Positions 1 through 12,871 of a DNA stretch of 64,000 nt are shown here, piece by piece. Position 1 is the stretch's first letter; the number at the start of each line of letters is the position of its first letter. Location: positions 124,001 through 188,000 of the forward strand of contig NW_025955017.1 of the NCBI RefSeq assembly GCF_022376445.1, given 5' to 3'. Below the pieces are notes generated by a model. That model saw nothing but the letters and a program-made list of their open reading frames with translations. It was not told the origin of the DNA and did not search any database. A program made the translations under genes and the position numbers. This DNA is from Fomitopsis serialis. Taxonomy: Eukaryota > Basidiomycota > Agaricomycetes > Polyporales > Fomitopsidaceae.

Positions 1-180
1 GTACTTGTAGAACTGCCGCCATCACGGATCCATCGTGAGCACGACAGCGGGCGCCGGGGTGAGACGATGGCGACCACTCACGAACAGCTGGTCGTCCTGG
101 GTCGGCTTCACGGGCCCGTCCTTGGGCAGACCCTGGATGATCTGGACAGCTTTGTTGAACTTGGCTTCGGAGACGGACAT
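1..180 (-). CDS. Acyl-CoA-binding protein (ACBP), 5' part
   Basis: N-terminal part of a small cytosolic acyl-CoA-binding protein that carries long-chain acyl-CoA esters. Exon 1 is 180..82 (33 codons). A 69-nt intron (81..13, GTGAGT...GCAG) follows, and exon 2 starts at 12 and runs off the window. Exon 1 has the family hallmark LPKDGPVKPTQDDQL; splicing then gives LF-FYKY, the start of the conserved YKQAT region that lies outside the window. The ATG at 180 begins MSVSEAKFNKA, the usual short N-terminus; an upstream in-frame ATG at 216 would add 12 residues not typical of the family. It diverges from the PH-domain gene at 852. Only the C-terminal half is missing because of the window edge. Confidence 0.9.
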
Positions 181-851
181 GGTGGGCAGATGGCGGTGCG
201 TGGGGTGTGGGATCAAGGTGGAGGTCGTCGCTTTGGGGCGAGATGGAAATCAGCTGCGAGTGGACTCGGGGATGGCCCGATATGTCGTGACGAGCGCAGA
301 AGATGGGGACGATGGGGCGTCCATCGGTGCAGATCGCAGAGCCTGGCTCTGCCTGGCTGGGGAGACGGAGGACGACGCGCGCGCTGGGCAAACGAGCACT
401 CTTTATGCTGCTGCGGGAAACGCTGGCCGCTTAGATGGGCCGCGTACACAGTGTGCGGGATTCGCGGGGAGCGGGCGAGTGGCGTCGAGATGGCGTCGAT
501 AATATATTCGAGATTTCCTGGGCACACAATCTTCCGCGCTCGATCCCCGGCGCGTCCCTGCGCATCGCACGGGCGACACCGAATCTCGCGTCCGCTGAGC
601 GCGAATCGGCGGGCTGATGCGCCCCGGCGTTCCCGATCCGCGCGTCGCCGGGCAGCCACCCGCCGCGAGTGACGTCGTGCAGCCACCGGGTTGGGACTCC
701 GCCAACTCCGCCGGCCGTGGCGGGGGCGCGCCGTGATGACCGGGGCGGGGACGGTGACGCCCGACGGGCCTGGCAACGGTACTGCTGCTGTTCGTTGTGA
801 CGCCCGACCCGTCATCACTGCACCCCACCGCCTCCCGCTCGCCCGCCACCC
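181..851. promoter_or_regulatory. Shared upstream region of ACBP (-) and PH gene (+)
   Basis: A 671-bp GC-rich interval between two divergently transcribed genes, so it presumably holds both promoters and 5' UTRs. No defined factor-binding site or TATA box was recognised. The open frames here are low-complexity shadows. Confidence 0.5.
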
Positions 852-2666
852 ATGTCGACCACCCTCTCGCGCTCTGCGCCCCCGCCCTCCCACCAGGAGG
901 TGACGCGCAAACTCTCCATGCACTCCAAGCCACCCCCAAAGGTCCGTCGCCTTGGCCGCGCCTTATCGCGCCGGCATCTGTCCCACACGGTGCCTATGTC
1001 ACTCTATGCTGTGCTCACCGCCGTGTCCTCCAGAAATCCCTACAACCACCACCCGCATCCGATAGAGAGTCTGATTCGGAGGATATCGTCTTCCCAGAGT
1101 CGTCAAATAACGTCCCGAACGTCACCGTCACTGCATCCGCACTCGCGACCAGCCCCTCCTCGCAGCCGCCCGCCCTCTCAGCCATCGCAGAACGACGCGA
1201 CGGGAGCGGGGAAGAATCAGAGGAGGATGAAGACGAGGGCGAGGGCGGCTGGCGGACCGCGGACGGAAAGAGGGCACAGCGTGGCTCGTATGACGAGACG
1301 GTACTTATGACAGGCTACCTATGGAAGAAGGGCGAAAGGAGGAAGGTACGTGTCATGTCGCGCTGTCAGTGCGCTCCTTCCTGACGAGTCGTTTGTCGTC
1401 GTGGCCCCGCCCGCAGACGTGGAAGCGGCGCTGGTTCGTGCTGCGCCCCGCGCACCTCGCGTTCTACAAGACCGACGCGGAGTACAAGCTCCTCCGTCTC
1501 CTCGATCTCAGCGATGTGCACACCTGCACACCCGTCGCGCTCAAGAAGCACTCCAACACGTTCGGGCTCGTCTCGCCCACGCGCACGTTCTACCTCTCCG
1601 CGGAGACATCCCTGGAGCTCGCGAGCTGGGTCAAGGCGATCAACGAGTCGCGGCAGGCCCTTCTCGCCACGAATGCCCAGGCCGCAGCCACTGCCCCGGT
1701 CCCCATACCGAGCTCTACCTCCAACCACCACGCGAAGCCGCTGCACTCCGCGCCGCCGATCGTGGCGTCATCACTCTCGCAGTCTCCCCTCGCACACCAC
1801 CTTACCTCCTCTGACTCGGACGACGCGTCCCCGGCGCCCGTGAGACACGTCCAGGATCACTCCCCCTCCAAGCAGGCGGGGGCGACCAAGGAATCTCCAA
1901 AAGTCGTGTTGTCCGGCTATTTACTAAAGTGCGGCTCGCGGCGGCACAATTGGCACAAACGGTGGTTCGTCCTGAGCAGTGAGAAGCTCATGTATTCTCG
2001 GAGCCATATAGTGAGTTCTTCCGTGTGGCCGCTGAACTCTGTGCCACAAGCCTAGACGCCATTGCTAACATTGTCCGTGATGTGATTCTTCTGCCCGTGC
2101 TTCTCCCCGATCTGTCGCGTTACAACGCTGCACAGGATACGAAGCCTCACCGAGAGGTACCGCTGGCCCAGATCCTTGACGCACTCGAGTACGACCTCCC
2201 CCCGCACCGCAACGCACCAAGCAACGTGGTGGCCGGGAGCGCGTCCCCTCCGCAGCAATTCGCGGGCGTCGGCGACGGCGACAACGTGCACCGGCAACAC
2301 ACCTTCAAGATCGTGACGACGAAGCGAACACTGCTGGTCTGTGCGCCTAGCGAGGAGGAAGAGATCAAGTGGCTCAGTGCAGTACGTGCGCTCATCGCCC
2401 GACGATCGGGGGCTGGCGTCATGCCCGGGGATGCGACACCAGCGAAACTCTCCCCCGGGGCGCCCGCTGCTGGAGCTGGTCCGTCCGCGGAGGTTGCGGG
2501 GCATGCCCAGGGTACCCCGGGGAACGCGGTAGGCGCGGGGGCGAGCGCAAGCGCGGGGACGGGGAAACGCAGAGACTCGTTCGCCCGGCGGCTCAGCCTG
2601 AGTGGGCGGCCCGCACTGGGGGGCGTCGTGCTGCCGCAGGAAGCGGCATCTGAACGGCAATCTTGA
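852..2666 (+). CDS. Protein with two PH domains (Opy1-like)
   Basis: Predicted 508-residue protein from four exons: 852-941, 1034-1345, 1417-2010, 2136-2666; introns are 92, 71 and 125 nt, GT-AG and phase 0. PH domain 1 (about 121-215) starts TGYLWKKGERRK, contains WKRRWFVLRP and ends in the invariant Trp helix ASWVKAINESR. PH domain 2 (about 298-420) starts SGYLLKCGSRRHNWHKRWFV and ends EEIKWLSAVRALIA. Between them lies a Ser/Pro-rich linker, and an acidic stretch (EESEEDEDEGEG) precedes PH1. The basic KRWFV strands suit phosphoinositide binding at membranes. The two-PH layout resembles yeast Opy1, but that is analogy only. The C-terminal tail is Gly/Ala-rich. Start: first ATG of a good frame that splices cleanly. 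Confidence 0.85.
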
Positions 2667-4030
2667 CGCGGCGGCTCGGAGGCTGTCGCGGACGGTGTAA
2701 TGTGTTATTTGGCCGGCACAGCTTCGTATATCGTCGTATCTCGCGTTCTGCGGGATCGGGGACGCCCAAAAGGACGAAGGTGCGCGCGCGCGCCCGAGCG
2801 CGAGTGGGGGTTTATCATATCATGATTCCGTGGGTGGATTTTTGATTCCGTGTTGCTCGTGCGAGATGTACAGTAATCTGAATGGGTACTCTATACGATA
2901 TGACCTGTAATGGGATAGCGCGGAGAAGCCTGGGATGGCGTCGACATTTGTCGTGCGTGGCTGGGCATCAAGGTTTGAATGGCAGGCCGTGTCGAGGATC
3001 CCCTACAGGATTAAGTTGCATTCGAGATCAGGAGACTGCGTGCATTGTGGACGCGCCGCGGGCTGGCAGGCTGCCGGGCAGGATCACTCCACCGAACAGA
3101 CACACAAAGGGGGACCTGGGGTAGCAAGTAGAATGCATACCGTATCTGTCAAACTTCCGGGCCTTCTGTGATTGTGGTTGCAACATGCGAGGAGGTCGTA
3201 AGTTTACCTAAGCGCCGGGCTTCTCTTCCGATGGGAGGACAGCCGCGTGCGGATGGTGGCGTCGCTGCGGGAGCACGATGATAAGTGTGGTACCGTCCCG
3301 CTGTTGGTGTCGCCGCCGTGGGCGAGGCTGAGCACGTCGAGGGCACGTATATTAAAACGTCGGCTAGGGCGTCGTCGCGGTGGTGATGGATGGGAGGACA
3401 GGCGCGGGGATGAGCCCGGCGGGGGAGTTCTAGACAGGAGCGGTCGCGACCGACGTGGGCGGGTGCCTTGGGAATCGCATGATACCACTCCGATCTCAGC
3501 GGCTATGCTTGCCTCATGACCGCCCGTGGGCCAGCCACGAGGAGGGCTCCCCCTCTGCGGGCTCGCTCCTGCCCTCCGCGGCGCGAAGACCAGGGTAGAG
3601 TTCAGCACCCCACCCGGTGTCTCCTCCCGCGGCCGCGCACCCAAGCAGACACCGCGGGCGGGACACGGCCGGGGGCAGCGGGAGGGCGGGGTGAGAGCGG
3701 ACGGGCCTCGCCACACGCACATCGGGAGGGGCGCCTGCTGCGATCAGACGCCGGCGGACGTGATTGGCTCTGGGCGGCCGAGGGACTGCCGGCGCGGGGG
3801 CCTGACCAAGCAGGACCTCGTGGGCGCCTGGAAAATTGGGGGTGGCGGGGGACGGGTGGAAGGTTCAGTCGACCCGCAAAAGGGAAGTTGGGCGACACCT
3901 CCGTCCTCCTTCGCACGTCTCCCCAGCGCCCAGGAGTACATATACCAGTCCTCCCTCCTCCCCGCCCTCCTTGTCCTTCGTCGGTCGCCCCGCCTGCCCC
4001 CTTGCCCTCCCGCCGTATATACTCGCAACC
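2667..4030. other. Intergenic, no gene recognised
   Basis: 1.36 kb between the PH gene and the first Zn2Cys6 factor. Only low-complexity open frames are present. Its end, with TATATAC-like sequence near 4015 just before the ATG at 4031, presumably belongs to the promoter or 5' UTR of the downstream gene. Confidence 0.5.
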
Positions 4031-6488
4031 ATGCCCGACGCTGCCCCCCCAGCCCAAACAGGAAGCCCGTCTCCTCCCTCTCCGCCGCCGCCAGGTCGCA
4101 GAAGAAGGCCGGAGCGCCCAAGCCGAAAGGCGCCGTCCGCGCTAAGTCGGGCTGCTACACCTGTCGGATCCGCAGGAAGGTACGTGACCCTCTACGCGTC
4201 GGGAGACGCGCAGTTGGCCCGCCAGATGCTCACCGATCCCTTTTTTCCGCGTTTTTTCACCATGTGGCACACCCACTCGCGACGCACAGAAATGCGACGA
4301 GCAGCCGAACGAGCAGGGCGCGTGCCAGACATGTGTTAGGCTTCGTCTCCAATGCCTTGGATTCGGCGCAAAGCGGCCAGACTGGATGAGAGTGAGTCCT
4401 CGACGCCCTCGCCACTCGCTGGGGTGTCGTCCGTACTAACGCCACATCCCCCGCCCCTTTAGGAGAACAATAGCGTCACGGAGTTGCGCGACAAGATCAA
4501 AGCTTTCCTCGCCTCTCAAGGCATGATCAAGGGCCATTCTGGCTCAGGGCCGCGCACAAACGAGCAGGAGCCTCAAATGCTCATCCTGGTCGAAAATTTG
4601 CGCAACTCGTCCCCGTCAAGCCCCCCTACTCCTACCCTCTCCGCGAGCTCCAGCGACGGTCATAGGCCGGTGGGCGGTCTTGCAACGTCCTTTGTCCGCG
4701 ACGGCTCTCACTACCAGCCTGCTCCTCCTCCAATGCAACACGAACCTTCCTACAGTGCGAGTGCGTAGTCGTCCCTCCGTCCTCATCGTCCTTCGTATTG
4801 AACATGTTGCAGGCTGGCAGCCCACTCTCCCGGACTTGGGCGGACACCACCATGACTCTGCGTTGGCGAGGAGCAATAATGTGCTCCCGACGGTCAACGA
4901 CATGCTCTACCCTCCGCCCCCCGCTACTATGTTACCGTCCTCGAATAGTCTAGTTCCCATCTCTTCCTCGTCGTCTTGTAAGACTCCGTACCGTTATTAG
5001 TTGTATTATGCATGTAGCAATTAATGCCCTCGTTTGTTGGCAGGGCTTGTCCACAATGGCCCGACCACTCCTGTGACACCTGTCTCCGCGTACCCCATGT
5101 CAGCAGCCCCAACAGCCTACCTCGGTCCGGGCGCGGGTATGCCCTCATCGTTTGGCCCCGCATACAACATTTCCGTCAACTACAACGACGACGAACAAGT
5201 GGACCCGCCTCCAGAGCCTCCTATACCTCCATCCATCACCTATGAATATCAGATGATCCCTAACGACCAGACCGAACTGGTGCAGCACTACTTCCACAGC
5301 GTGCTGCCCATCCAGTACTTGCTCGCTGACGCGTCGATATCGAACTTCATGTTCCGTCTTATTCAGCGGAGTCCGTCGGCGAGGGACGCGGCGTGTGTGC
5401 TCTCCGCATTGCATATGCACAGCATACAATACCCGTCGCGGTCTCGAACTCCGGACATGGCGGTCATCTACAGACGACTAGAGAATGCGCTCACGGCCAA
5501 GCGGACATACAACGAGGGCGACGCGATGGCGGGGCTGCACGTCGTGTCGACGTTCCTCTTCTCTGGCGGGCGCGGGCCGTGGGGCGCGTACCTGGACATC
5601 GCGGGGCAGTACGTGGACATGGTGCTCGCGGACAGGCGGTTCTACGGGCCCGAGGACGTGCTCAAGAAGTGTTCGGAGAGCACGCGCTTCATCATCAAGA
5701 CGACGATGTGGTTCGACGTGCTCGCGTCGGTGACGACGCTGCAGGTGCCGCGCTTCCTCGAGACGTACCGCCACTTGTTCGGGCGCAGCGCGGGCGTCGT
5801 GGGCGGCGGCGCGGGCGCGGCGTACATCGACGACGGGGCCACGACGACGCCCGAGCTGTCGATGCTCCCCGTGATGGGCTGCGAGAACCACATCGTGCTC
5901 GCGATCGCGGAGATCTCGAACCTCGCGCATTGGAAGGAGAGCCAGCGCCACCGCGGGTGCCTCAGCGTGCCGCAGCTCGTCGAGCGCGGGCTCGAGATCG
6001 AGAACAAGTACCTCCACCCGACTGCGACGGCCTACGGCCGCTTCGACCCGACGCAGACGACGTCCGACCCCGAGGTCGCCCAGCGGCGCCGGCTCACGAA
6101 CGACATCTTCCGCGCGTCGGCGCGCGTGTATCTGCACACGGTGCTCTCCGGCGACTATCCGTCCTGCCCGGAGATCATCGCGGGCGTCGCGGAGACGATC
6201 GAGTGTCTCCGGCGTGTGCCCACGCAGAACGCGCGGGCATCGCGCTCCGTGCTCAGGAGCGTCGTTTTCAGTATATGTATCTGTGGCTGCCTCACGGACG
6301 ACCCGCGCCACCGCAGCTTCCTCCTCCAGCTACTCGAGTCGCAGCAAGGCGACAACGTCGGCAACGTTTCTGAGGTAAGAGCGCTCATGGAGCAGGTTTG
6401 GGCCCGCCGCGAGGGCAATCAGGGGCGCCCCGTCAACTGGAGGGACGTTATGCGGGAGTCGCAGCGGGACTTGCTGCTGCTGGTATAG
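4031..6488 (+). CDS. Zn2Cys6 fungal transcription factor, copy 1 (N-terminal frameshift)
   Basis: Nuclear zinc-cluster transcription factor, about 719 residues. Exons: 4031-4179, 4290-4391, 4463-4760, 4813-4977, 5044-6488. The cluster is CYTCRIRRK|KCDE...CQTCVRLRLQC (C-X2-C-X6-C-X9-C-X2-C-X6-C), split by intron 1, and ends GFGAKRPDWMR. The long last exon is the fungal-specific regulatory domain (Fungal_trans_2 type), with MWFDVLASVTTLQVPRFLETY and HWKESQRH. Oddity: the ATG with a good context (CAACCATG, 4031) is out of frame with the cluster. One extra base near the C7 run at 4044-4050 would join them. Alternatives are an undetected upstream exon or an implausible 26-nt intron. Paralogue of 10235-12871, on the same strand. 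Regulated pathway unknown. Confidence 0.82.
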
Positions 6489-9400
6489 ACGATGTGGTCT
6501 CTTCTCTCTCTTTTGGTCTCGCTGCTCTGCCTTCCTCTTTGCTTTTCACGACACGCCACGCTCTTTTCTCACCATCATCCATAGGAACCCAGTCTGTCGC
6601 TCACTGCACGCTTTGCCCCTTTTAAAAACCCTTGTCGTCGCCCGTGGGGGCCCGTAGCGTTCGTTTGTCTGTGCATCTCTCTCGCAAGCTGTGTCTACAC
6701 GTTGTCGTGCAATCCTCGGTGGCCTCTCGTACGTGCCTCGTCCTCACCATGCTGTCCATAGCCGATAGACTGTATTAATGGGCTTCTCTGTATCAATACG
6801 CAGTCCCTGATACCATAGTGCGCAATACCACACGCGGCGTCTACCCGCCGCTTCGTTTCTCAGGAGCTCCATCGGGCAAGGACGTCCCCTGCGGGTGGCG
6901 ATGCGCCTCAAGGATCCAGGAGCGTGCGTATCTACATTTGGGCCGTGCACACGTCATGTGCCTGCAGAAGAGAAGCTCAAGGTTTGCGCAGGTTCACATC
7001 TGACAGGGAGGTCACCTCGCAACTGATTTGATTGCGCAAGGTCCGACACTCGTCGGGCGCGGTGTCAATGTCCAAGACAATACTGCTCATCTGCCAGTGT
7101 CCACCCGTACGTGCCTTTTGTCCCTGCGTGCCGTGCCACCATCGCACGACCTGTTCATTTCTTGTCTGGCAGGGCTGGCTAGTACTTGTGCGCCTTATCG
7201 TCGCACGACTTCGTGATGGTCGATGGCCAGCCAGAACCGCGAGACCCTACAGCTAGTAGGTCACATATTAGTCATGCGGAGCTCCCATGACGAGTCCGAC
7301 TGCACCGGGGCTTCGAGTGTGGTCGGACATGGCAGGGCTGGCCAGGCCAAGTCGTCAGACACTGTGGGCCTCTTCCCACTTCCTCCTACTGCTCCCGGCG
7401 CCTGGGAGTGAACTCGAAGAAGGTGAGAGTGCAGGCTCCGGTGAGGCGTTGGCGCCGTTCTCTTCTCTGCTGCGAAGTCGGTGAGCCTTCTGCACATCTT
7501 CCGAGGATGAGCACTAATGCGGACGCATCTCCAAGGACGAAGACGCCCGGACTGGGACTCGGACGTGCTGCCTATCCTGCCCACGGGCGTCTGCAGGTGC
7601 GTTCAGTAGTGCTGACGCCACAGATAGCGATCCTGCGAGGCGCCCGCGAGCTCGGAGGGCGACGCCCGTTTCAGGACGTCGCCCGCCACCAATGATGATT
7701 TGATGGTCGTGCCGCGATTGCAATCGGTCCTCTCTACGATCAGTCTCGGAGGGTGATCAGAACCCACTGCAGGATCGGTGCGAGATCCCCACCCGACTCT
7801 GCGCAAGTCGTCCTCCGGACACGCCAAACCGTACCAGGTAGATAACGAGCCCAGGGCGGTCACGTTGCCCGCCTCGAGGCTCGCAGCCAGTACGGAGCTG
7901 TGCGCGCAAGGCGCAAGGCGGTACGTCCGCTTTCGCCCAGGTCGGCCTCCCCTCCGCCGACTTACCTCAGCGCTTGAACGATCAGTCAGGTAACCGACGG
8001 GTCCGAGGCGCAGGACAGGCTTGATTGCATAGCAGTTCCGACCCCCTCGGATGTCTCAGATCGGGGCAATTTGGCGCTCCCACCCTGGCCAGCTGCCGTA
8101 AATGGCTACTGACGCTCGCCCTCCTGGTCGCTTCTCATTGTCTTTGGCGTGCCCATCACAGCGTTGACATGCCAGCCAATCCCAGCCAGCCCGCATGCGT
8201 GCCCTTCGGCGGCTTTCCGACTTATTTGGGTCGCCGAGGCACCAGCTGCCAATATCCTTTTGGCTCGTCATCCTTGGACCTCCCACCACTTTCGTCTACT
8301 AGTCCATCGTCCTGCATGGAGATAACTCCCGTGTCCGAGTCCGCGTAGTTTCGACGAGGCTAGGACTGTGTTGTGATTGCTTCACGACGTACTACGGACC
8401 TCCCGGGTAACAAGTCAACAATGCATTGTCAACAAAAATGCAGTCCATGTGAAGAGCCATGCCTCTCCCACGATCCTGAGCGCTCGTGGCGAACTTCCAC
8501 TGCTAGGCTCCAGGACTGTGACATTTGACCTCTCGTTATGGCTTGCTGCGATGGCAGGGATCCTCGCATTCGTGCCCGCACTTGCCAGCTTCAATGCGAC
8601 GCCCATCCGCCGTAAGCTTCTTGTCGCGCCCGAGCGACGTAGCATACTATTCGCCTCTTGCGGACATTTTGTGTAGACCAAATGACACATGTACTTAAGG
8701 ACAGGCTTCGCGTGTGCACGCCCGCCCGCGAGTCGGCTGAGCCGCCCCTCTTTTCACTGTGCTACGCCATGATCTGCTCCCTGCGATGGTCGTCTGGGGC
8801 CTTGTCTGTCAGCATGCGCACCCGAGCGCCATACCCCACCCACAGAGATGGAAGACCGGCCTCGAGGATGCGAACGATGAAAGAGGCATGTGGGCAGATG
8901 GCACCGCATTGCGACGAGCACGGGAAGCTGTGCTAATCCGGCCAAGTTGCCCTGGGTGTGGCGAAGTCCTGCGGGGTGCGGCTATGCAGCCCGAGTATCC
9001 TCGAGGCTCGCTAGCTGCGACGGCTGTATATTCGCGCTGCCTCCGAGAGCTCGGAGGACGAACACCGGGTTCGGCGACCTACACACTTGCGGACGGCGGT
9101 GTGTCGGCTGAGGATGTGCTCGCGTAGAGAGCCGCGCCGAAGATCTCGGAGGGAGGGTTGGGTCTGCTGACGCGGGCGAGAACGTCGTGTACGTCCAGCA
9201 GCCGCGAGCCGTGGCCATATAGTCATCTTACACGGGCGGCGAACGTAATTGCTCGCGCGCTGGGTGGTACAGCAGTCGCGTACGGGCCCGCGTCGAGGGA
9301 GGCGTTGAGGTTTCCTGATAAGGTAGGCCTTGTCGTTGAAGGCGTAGAGACCATCCGTCCATCCGTCCATCGCCACGCGATCGCCTCGATCTCACCTTGA

Positions 9401-10234
9401 TGGTGGCGATCTAGGTACAAGATGATGGCTGTTGTCGCCGTGCGCACTCGACAATACATGTCCGCCACTCGCCGAAGCGAGCTCGACAGTTGGCTTGAGA
9501 GAAATTGACTGCCAGAGTCCGACCGGAGGCTCGGCGATGGCCGCGCGAGTTCTTATATCGGAGCCTGAATACTGTGGCTGCAGCGTATGTGCCCGCGAGT
9601 ACGTAGGCTGCCAACTACCCAACTGCCGTGACTGTAGACGATGGCGACGGAAGACTGTAAGTGGCAGGTGCGCCTCGTCCGCATCACAGGTCGGTGGGAA
9701 GCCGGACTGGGGCGAACTGGACGAAAGCGGTGCATGTCCGAGGGCGAATGTTCCGCAGAGGGGAGGAATTCGAGAGACGCACGGACTCCGCGACATAACG
9801 GGGCGAATGGACGCTGTGCGCCTACGGCGGTGTAATCCGGTACAGGAATGTTTTGTCCCACGGACCGCATTGAGAGACTCTTTCGTCTGCAGATCGCGGA
9901 GAAACGCACGCACAGCTCGCGCGGGATCCGGCTGAAACGCATGGTCCGATGATGGCCTCCTCCTCTGCACTTGCTGAACCGAGGCCGGGGACCCTTGGTG
10001 ACGACAAGCTTCTGGCTGTTCGCCAGGCGGAATCACATTTGTCACCCTTCAATTGTCACCCTTCATGTACAGGTAGAAGTACCATCCTCCTACCCCCCAT
10101 TTCTTTTTCCAGCTCGAATTGCCGGCCTCCTCCATCCACCGCCTCCTCCTGTCTGCTGTCCCCGAGCCATCTCCGTCATAGAGTGCACACGCCCATACTT
10201 AACGTCCTTCCTCCGCACATCTCAGGTGATCGAC
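6489..10234. other. Gene-poor 3.7 kb between the two Zn2Cys6 genes
   Basis: No frame here shows a recognisable domain, and no splice joining gave a credible protein. The sequence has a lower GC content and mixed codon use unlike the flanking genes. A short CATCCGTC tandem lies near 9353-9372. The last few hundred bases are presumably the promoter of the gene at 10235. Decayed mobile-element sequence is possible, but no terminal repeat or reverse-transcriptase motif was seen. Confidence 0.5.
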
Positions 10235-12871
10235 ATGGCAAGCAACTCTGGAACATCCGGCTCTCCCGCCAGCAGCCCCAGCCACCTGCCTTCTCCAGAG
10301 GCCTTCTCGGAAACGCCCTCGAGCAACGCATCGCCCGTCTCCGCGCCGCCCTCTCTCTACATGGGCCGCGCATCCCACGAACCAGACTCGCCCGAAGAAC
10401 AGCGCAGCATCAGCGACGCCGCGCGCCCCGCCGTCCTCCGCTCGCACTCCTCCGTCGGCAAGGGCGGGTGCTGGTATGTGTCTCCATCTGCTGCCCGCGG
10501 TACCGTGCCCGGAACTGATCCATGTCTCACGTCGATCGCTCAGGACGTGCCGTCTCCGCAGAAAGGTACGCGTGCCCGATCACTGTGCGCCCGCCACATC
10601 CGTGATCTGACGCGCCCCACCCCTATATAGAAATGTGATGAAGAGCAGGAGCACGACGGCGGGCCGTGCAAGACCTGTCGCCGCCTGGGCATCGAGTGCT
10701 TGGGCTGGGGGGTGCGCCGTCCGGACTGGATGCGTGTAAGTTCACGCCACTTCTGTGCGACTCGTGTGAGAGCCGTCTGAGCTGACCGCCCCTTGTTCTC
10801 TTCTCTTCATAGGACAAGGAGCGTGTCGCCGCGTACAAGGCCAGCATCAAAGAGCAACTCACCCGTGCAGGGCTCATCCGCGGCCAGCCCCGAGCCAACT
10901 TCATGCAAGCCGCCTCGTCCAGCCCCGCCGTCGCAGGCCCCGGCCCCTCCTCCTCCCTGCGCCGACACTCGCCCCTCGGGGAGGCGCGCTTCCAACGACC
11001 GTACCCGTCATCGCGCAGCCGTCAGCACTCAGGCATGGCGGCCATGTCAGGTAAGCGACGATCCTGCCTTTGTAAGGCTGCGGGAAGCTTATGCTGACGC
11101 GGGTGATGCGCGTCCAGGGTCTGCCAGCGCTCGCACGAGCCCCACCCACCTACACTATAACAACGCGTCGCCCGGTGCCGCTGCGTTCGCCATGGGCGAC
11201 CACTTCACCCAGTGGACCCCTTCATACCCGCACACGATGTCCCCTACGATACCCGTTCCCAGTAACGAAGAATACACGCCCTTCTTCTCCCCCACAGACG
11301 CGTCCGTGTCCGTCCCCGTCGCGGCGCAGCCTACGCCGCTGCCACCCGCGGCGCATGAGATCTCGGACGAGACCTACGTCATGTACTACTTCGAGAGCGT
11401 CCGGAAGGAGCAGTTCGTCTTCGCCGGAAACTCTCTCACGAACACCCTCTACTCGGTGCGCAGCTTCTCCCTCTGATCGGCGTGCATCTGGCAGATCCTG
11501 ACCTCGCGCCTTCGCTCGCGCTCGACAGATCGTCCACTCAGATCCAAAAGGCCCGGTCGCGAACGCCATCTGTGCATTATCGAGTCTACATTACATCCGC
11601 GCGCGCATAGCGAAGGGCCTCGAGCCGCCGGACACGAACCCGGACGACTCTGTCGCGAAACAGTACTACGAGAGCGCGCGCTGGCAGCTCGGCAACGCGA
11701 GACACCTCCAGTACGCCGACACCGACGCGATCGCTGCCATCTTGCTCGTCCAGTACTCCCTCCTCACCGGCGGCCGCAGAAACTGGCAGGGAGAGCTAGA
11801 AGTCGCCTGCGACTGGCTGGCGGCCACGAGAATCCACGAGGAGCAGAATCCCAAGCTTACCTTGATGAACATGACGCCGGTTGGCAAGGCTGCCGCGAAG
11901 GGGACCATGGTGCGTCAAATCCGCATTTGTAGATCTCCAGCCCACAACTGACGATCGTTGCTTTAGTGGATCGACGTGCTGGGAAGTGTCACTCTCGGGA
12001 CACCCCCGCGCTTCCTCGCGCTCTACCAACGGCTCTTCGGGTCCGGGGGCAGCGGCTTCTGGGCAAACTCGCCGCAGACCGACGTCCGCATGGACCTGCT
12101 CACGGGGTGCCCGGACGAAGTGGCCCTCGCAATCGGCGAGATCTCTGCGCTCGCGAGCTGGAAGAACGCGGAGCTGCGGCGGGGCGGGCTGAGCGTACGC
12201 GAGCTCATCCGCAAGGGCACGCAGATCGAGACGAGCCTCCGCCAGCGCCCGATGCTGCGCCAGCCGGGGGAGGGAAACCTAACGCCGCTCGATGCGAGCC
12301 TCGCACAGGCGACATTGGACCTCCACCTCCCGGTGCCGGGAGGCATGCCGGCCCCGTTGTCGTCACCTTCTACGAGCATGCATGGTCATACTACCGGGAT
12401 GCTCAAGGCGGATGCGCTGCCGATCGTCGGCGAGCTGTGGAGAGAAGGCGCGATCCTGTACCTGAACACCGTGCTCAGCGAGAACCTTCCGAGTAAGTAC
12501 ACTCACGCTGCGCACACACCTGCAACGACCTGACCACCCTTCCACCAGATGTGCCCGAGATCTGCGATGCCGTCACCAACATCATCAGCTTGCTGCACCA
12601 GCTGCCCACTTCCGAGTACGACCGCTCGCTGATGTTCCCACTGTTCTTCGCTGGCTGCATGACCGACGACCAGAGCGTGCGCGCGATGGTGAAGCGCCGA
12701 CTATACTCGATAGAGGATACCTTTGGCAACATCTACGAGTTGGTTGCCCAGATGGAGAACCTGTGGAACACCCGTGTGTTGCTGATAGCAGAGCATGGTC
12801 CCGCGGCCATTGTCCCCTGGCGCGAGTGCCTCGCTCGCATTTGGGAGAACCGTACCGTCCTGCTGATATGA
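10235..12871 (+). CDS. Zn2Cys6 fungal transcription factor, copy 2
   Basis: Predicted 723-residue nuclear zinc-cluster factor, fully in frame across eight exons: 10235-10473, 10544-10565, 10631-10735, 10813-11050, 11118-11455, 11529-11909, 11967-12492, 12549-12871. The cluster spans three exons: GC | WTCRLRRK (22-nt exon) | KCDEEQEHDGGPCKTCRRLG, then GWGVRRPDWMR (C-X2-C-X6-C-X10-C-X2-C-X6-C). A Ser/Pro-rich linker follows, then the fungal-specific domain with IDVLGSVTLGTPPRFLALY and a C-terminus ending NRTVLLI. Shared motifs (RRPDWMR; FDVL/IDVL...PRFL...LFG; CMTDD/CLTDD) and the same intron inside the cluster show that it is a paralogue of 4031-6488. The start codon follows a CAG and begins a Ser/Pro-rich leader. 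Confidence 0.9.

Noticed and set aside
4045..4090. 26-nt intron joining the ATG at 4031 to the zinc-cluster frame
   Set aside because: GT-AG ends and phase fit, but 26 nt is too short for a fungal spliceosomal intron; a missing base in the C run is simpler.
5393..6373. 326-codon frame inside the last exon of Zn2Cys6 copy 1
   Set aside because: Arg/Ala/Gly-rich shadow of the true frame; no domain.
9353..9372. CATCCGTC tandem as a possible CRISPR-like or regulatory array
   Set aside because: Only two to three short units with no spacers; a simple microsatellite in a eukaryotic genome.
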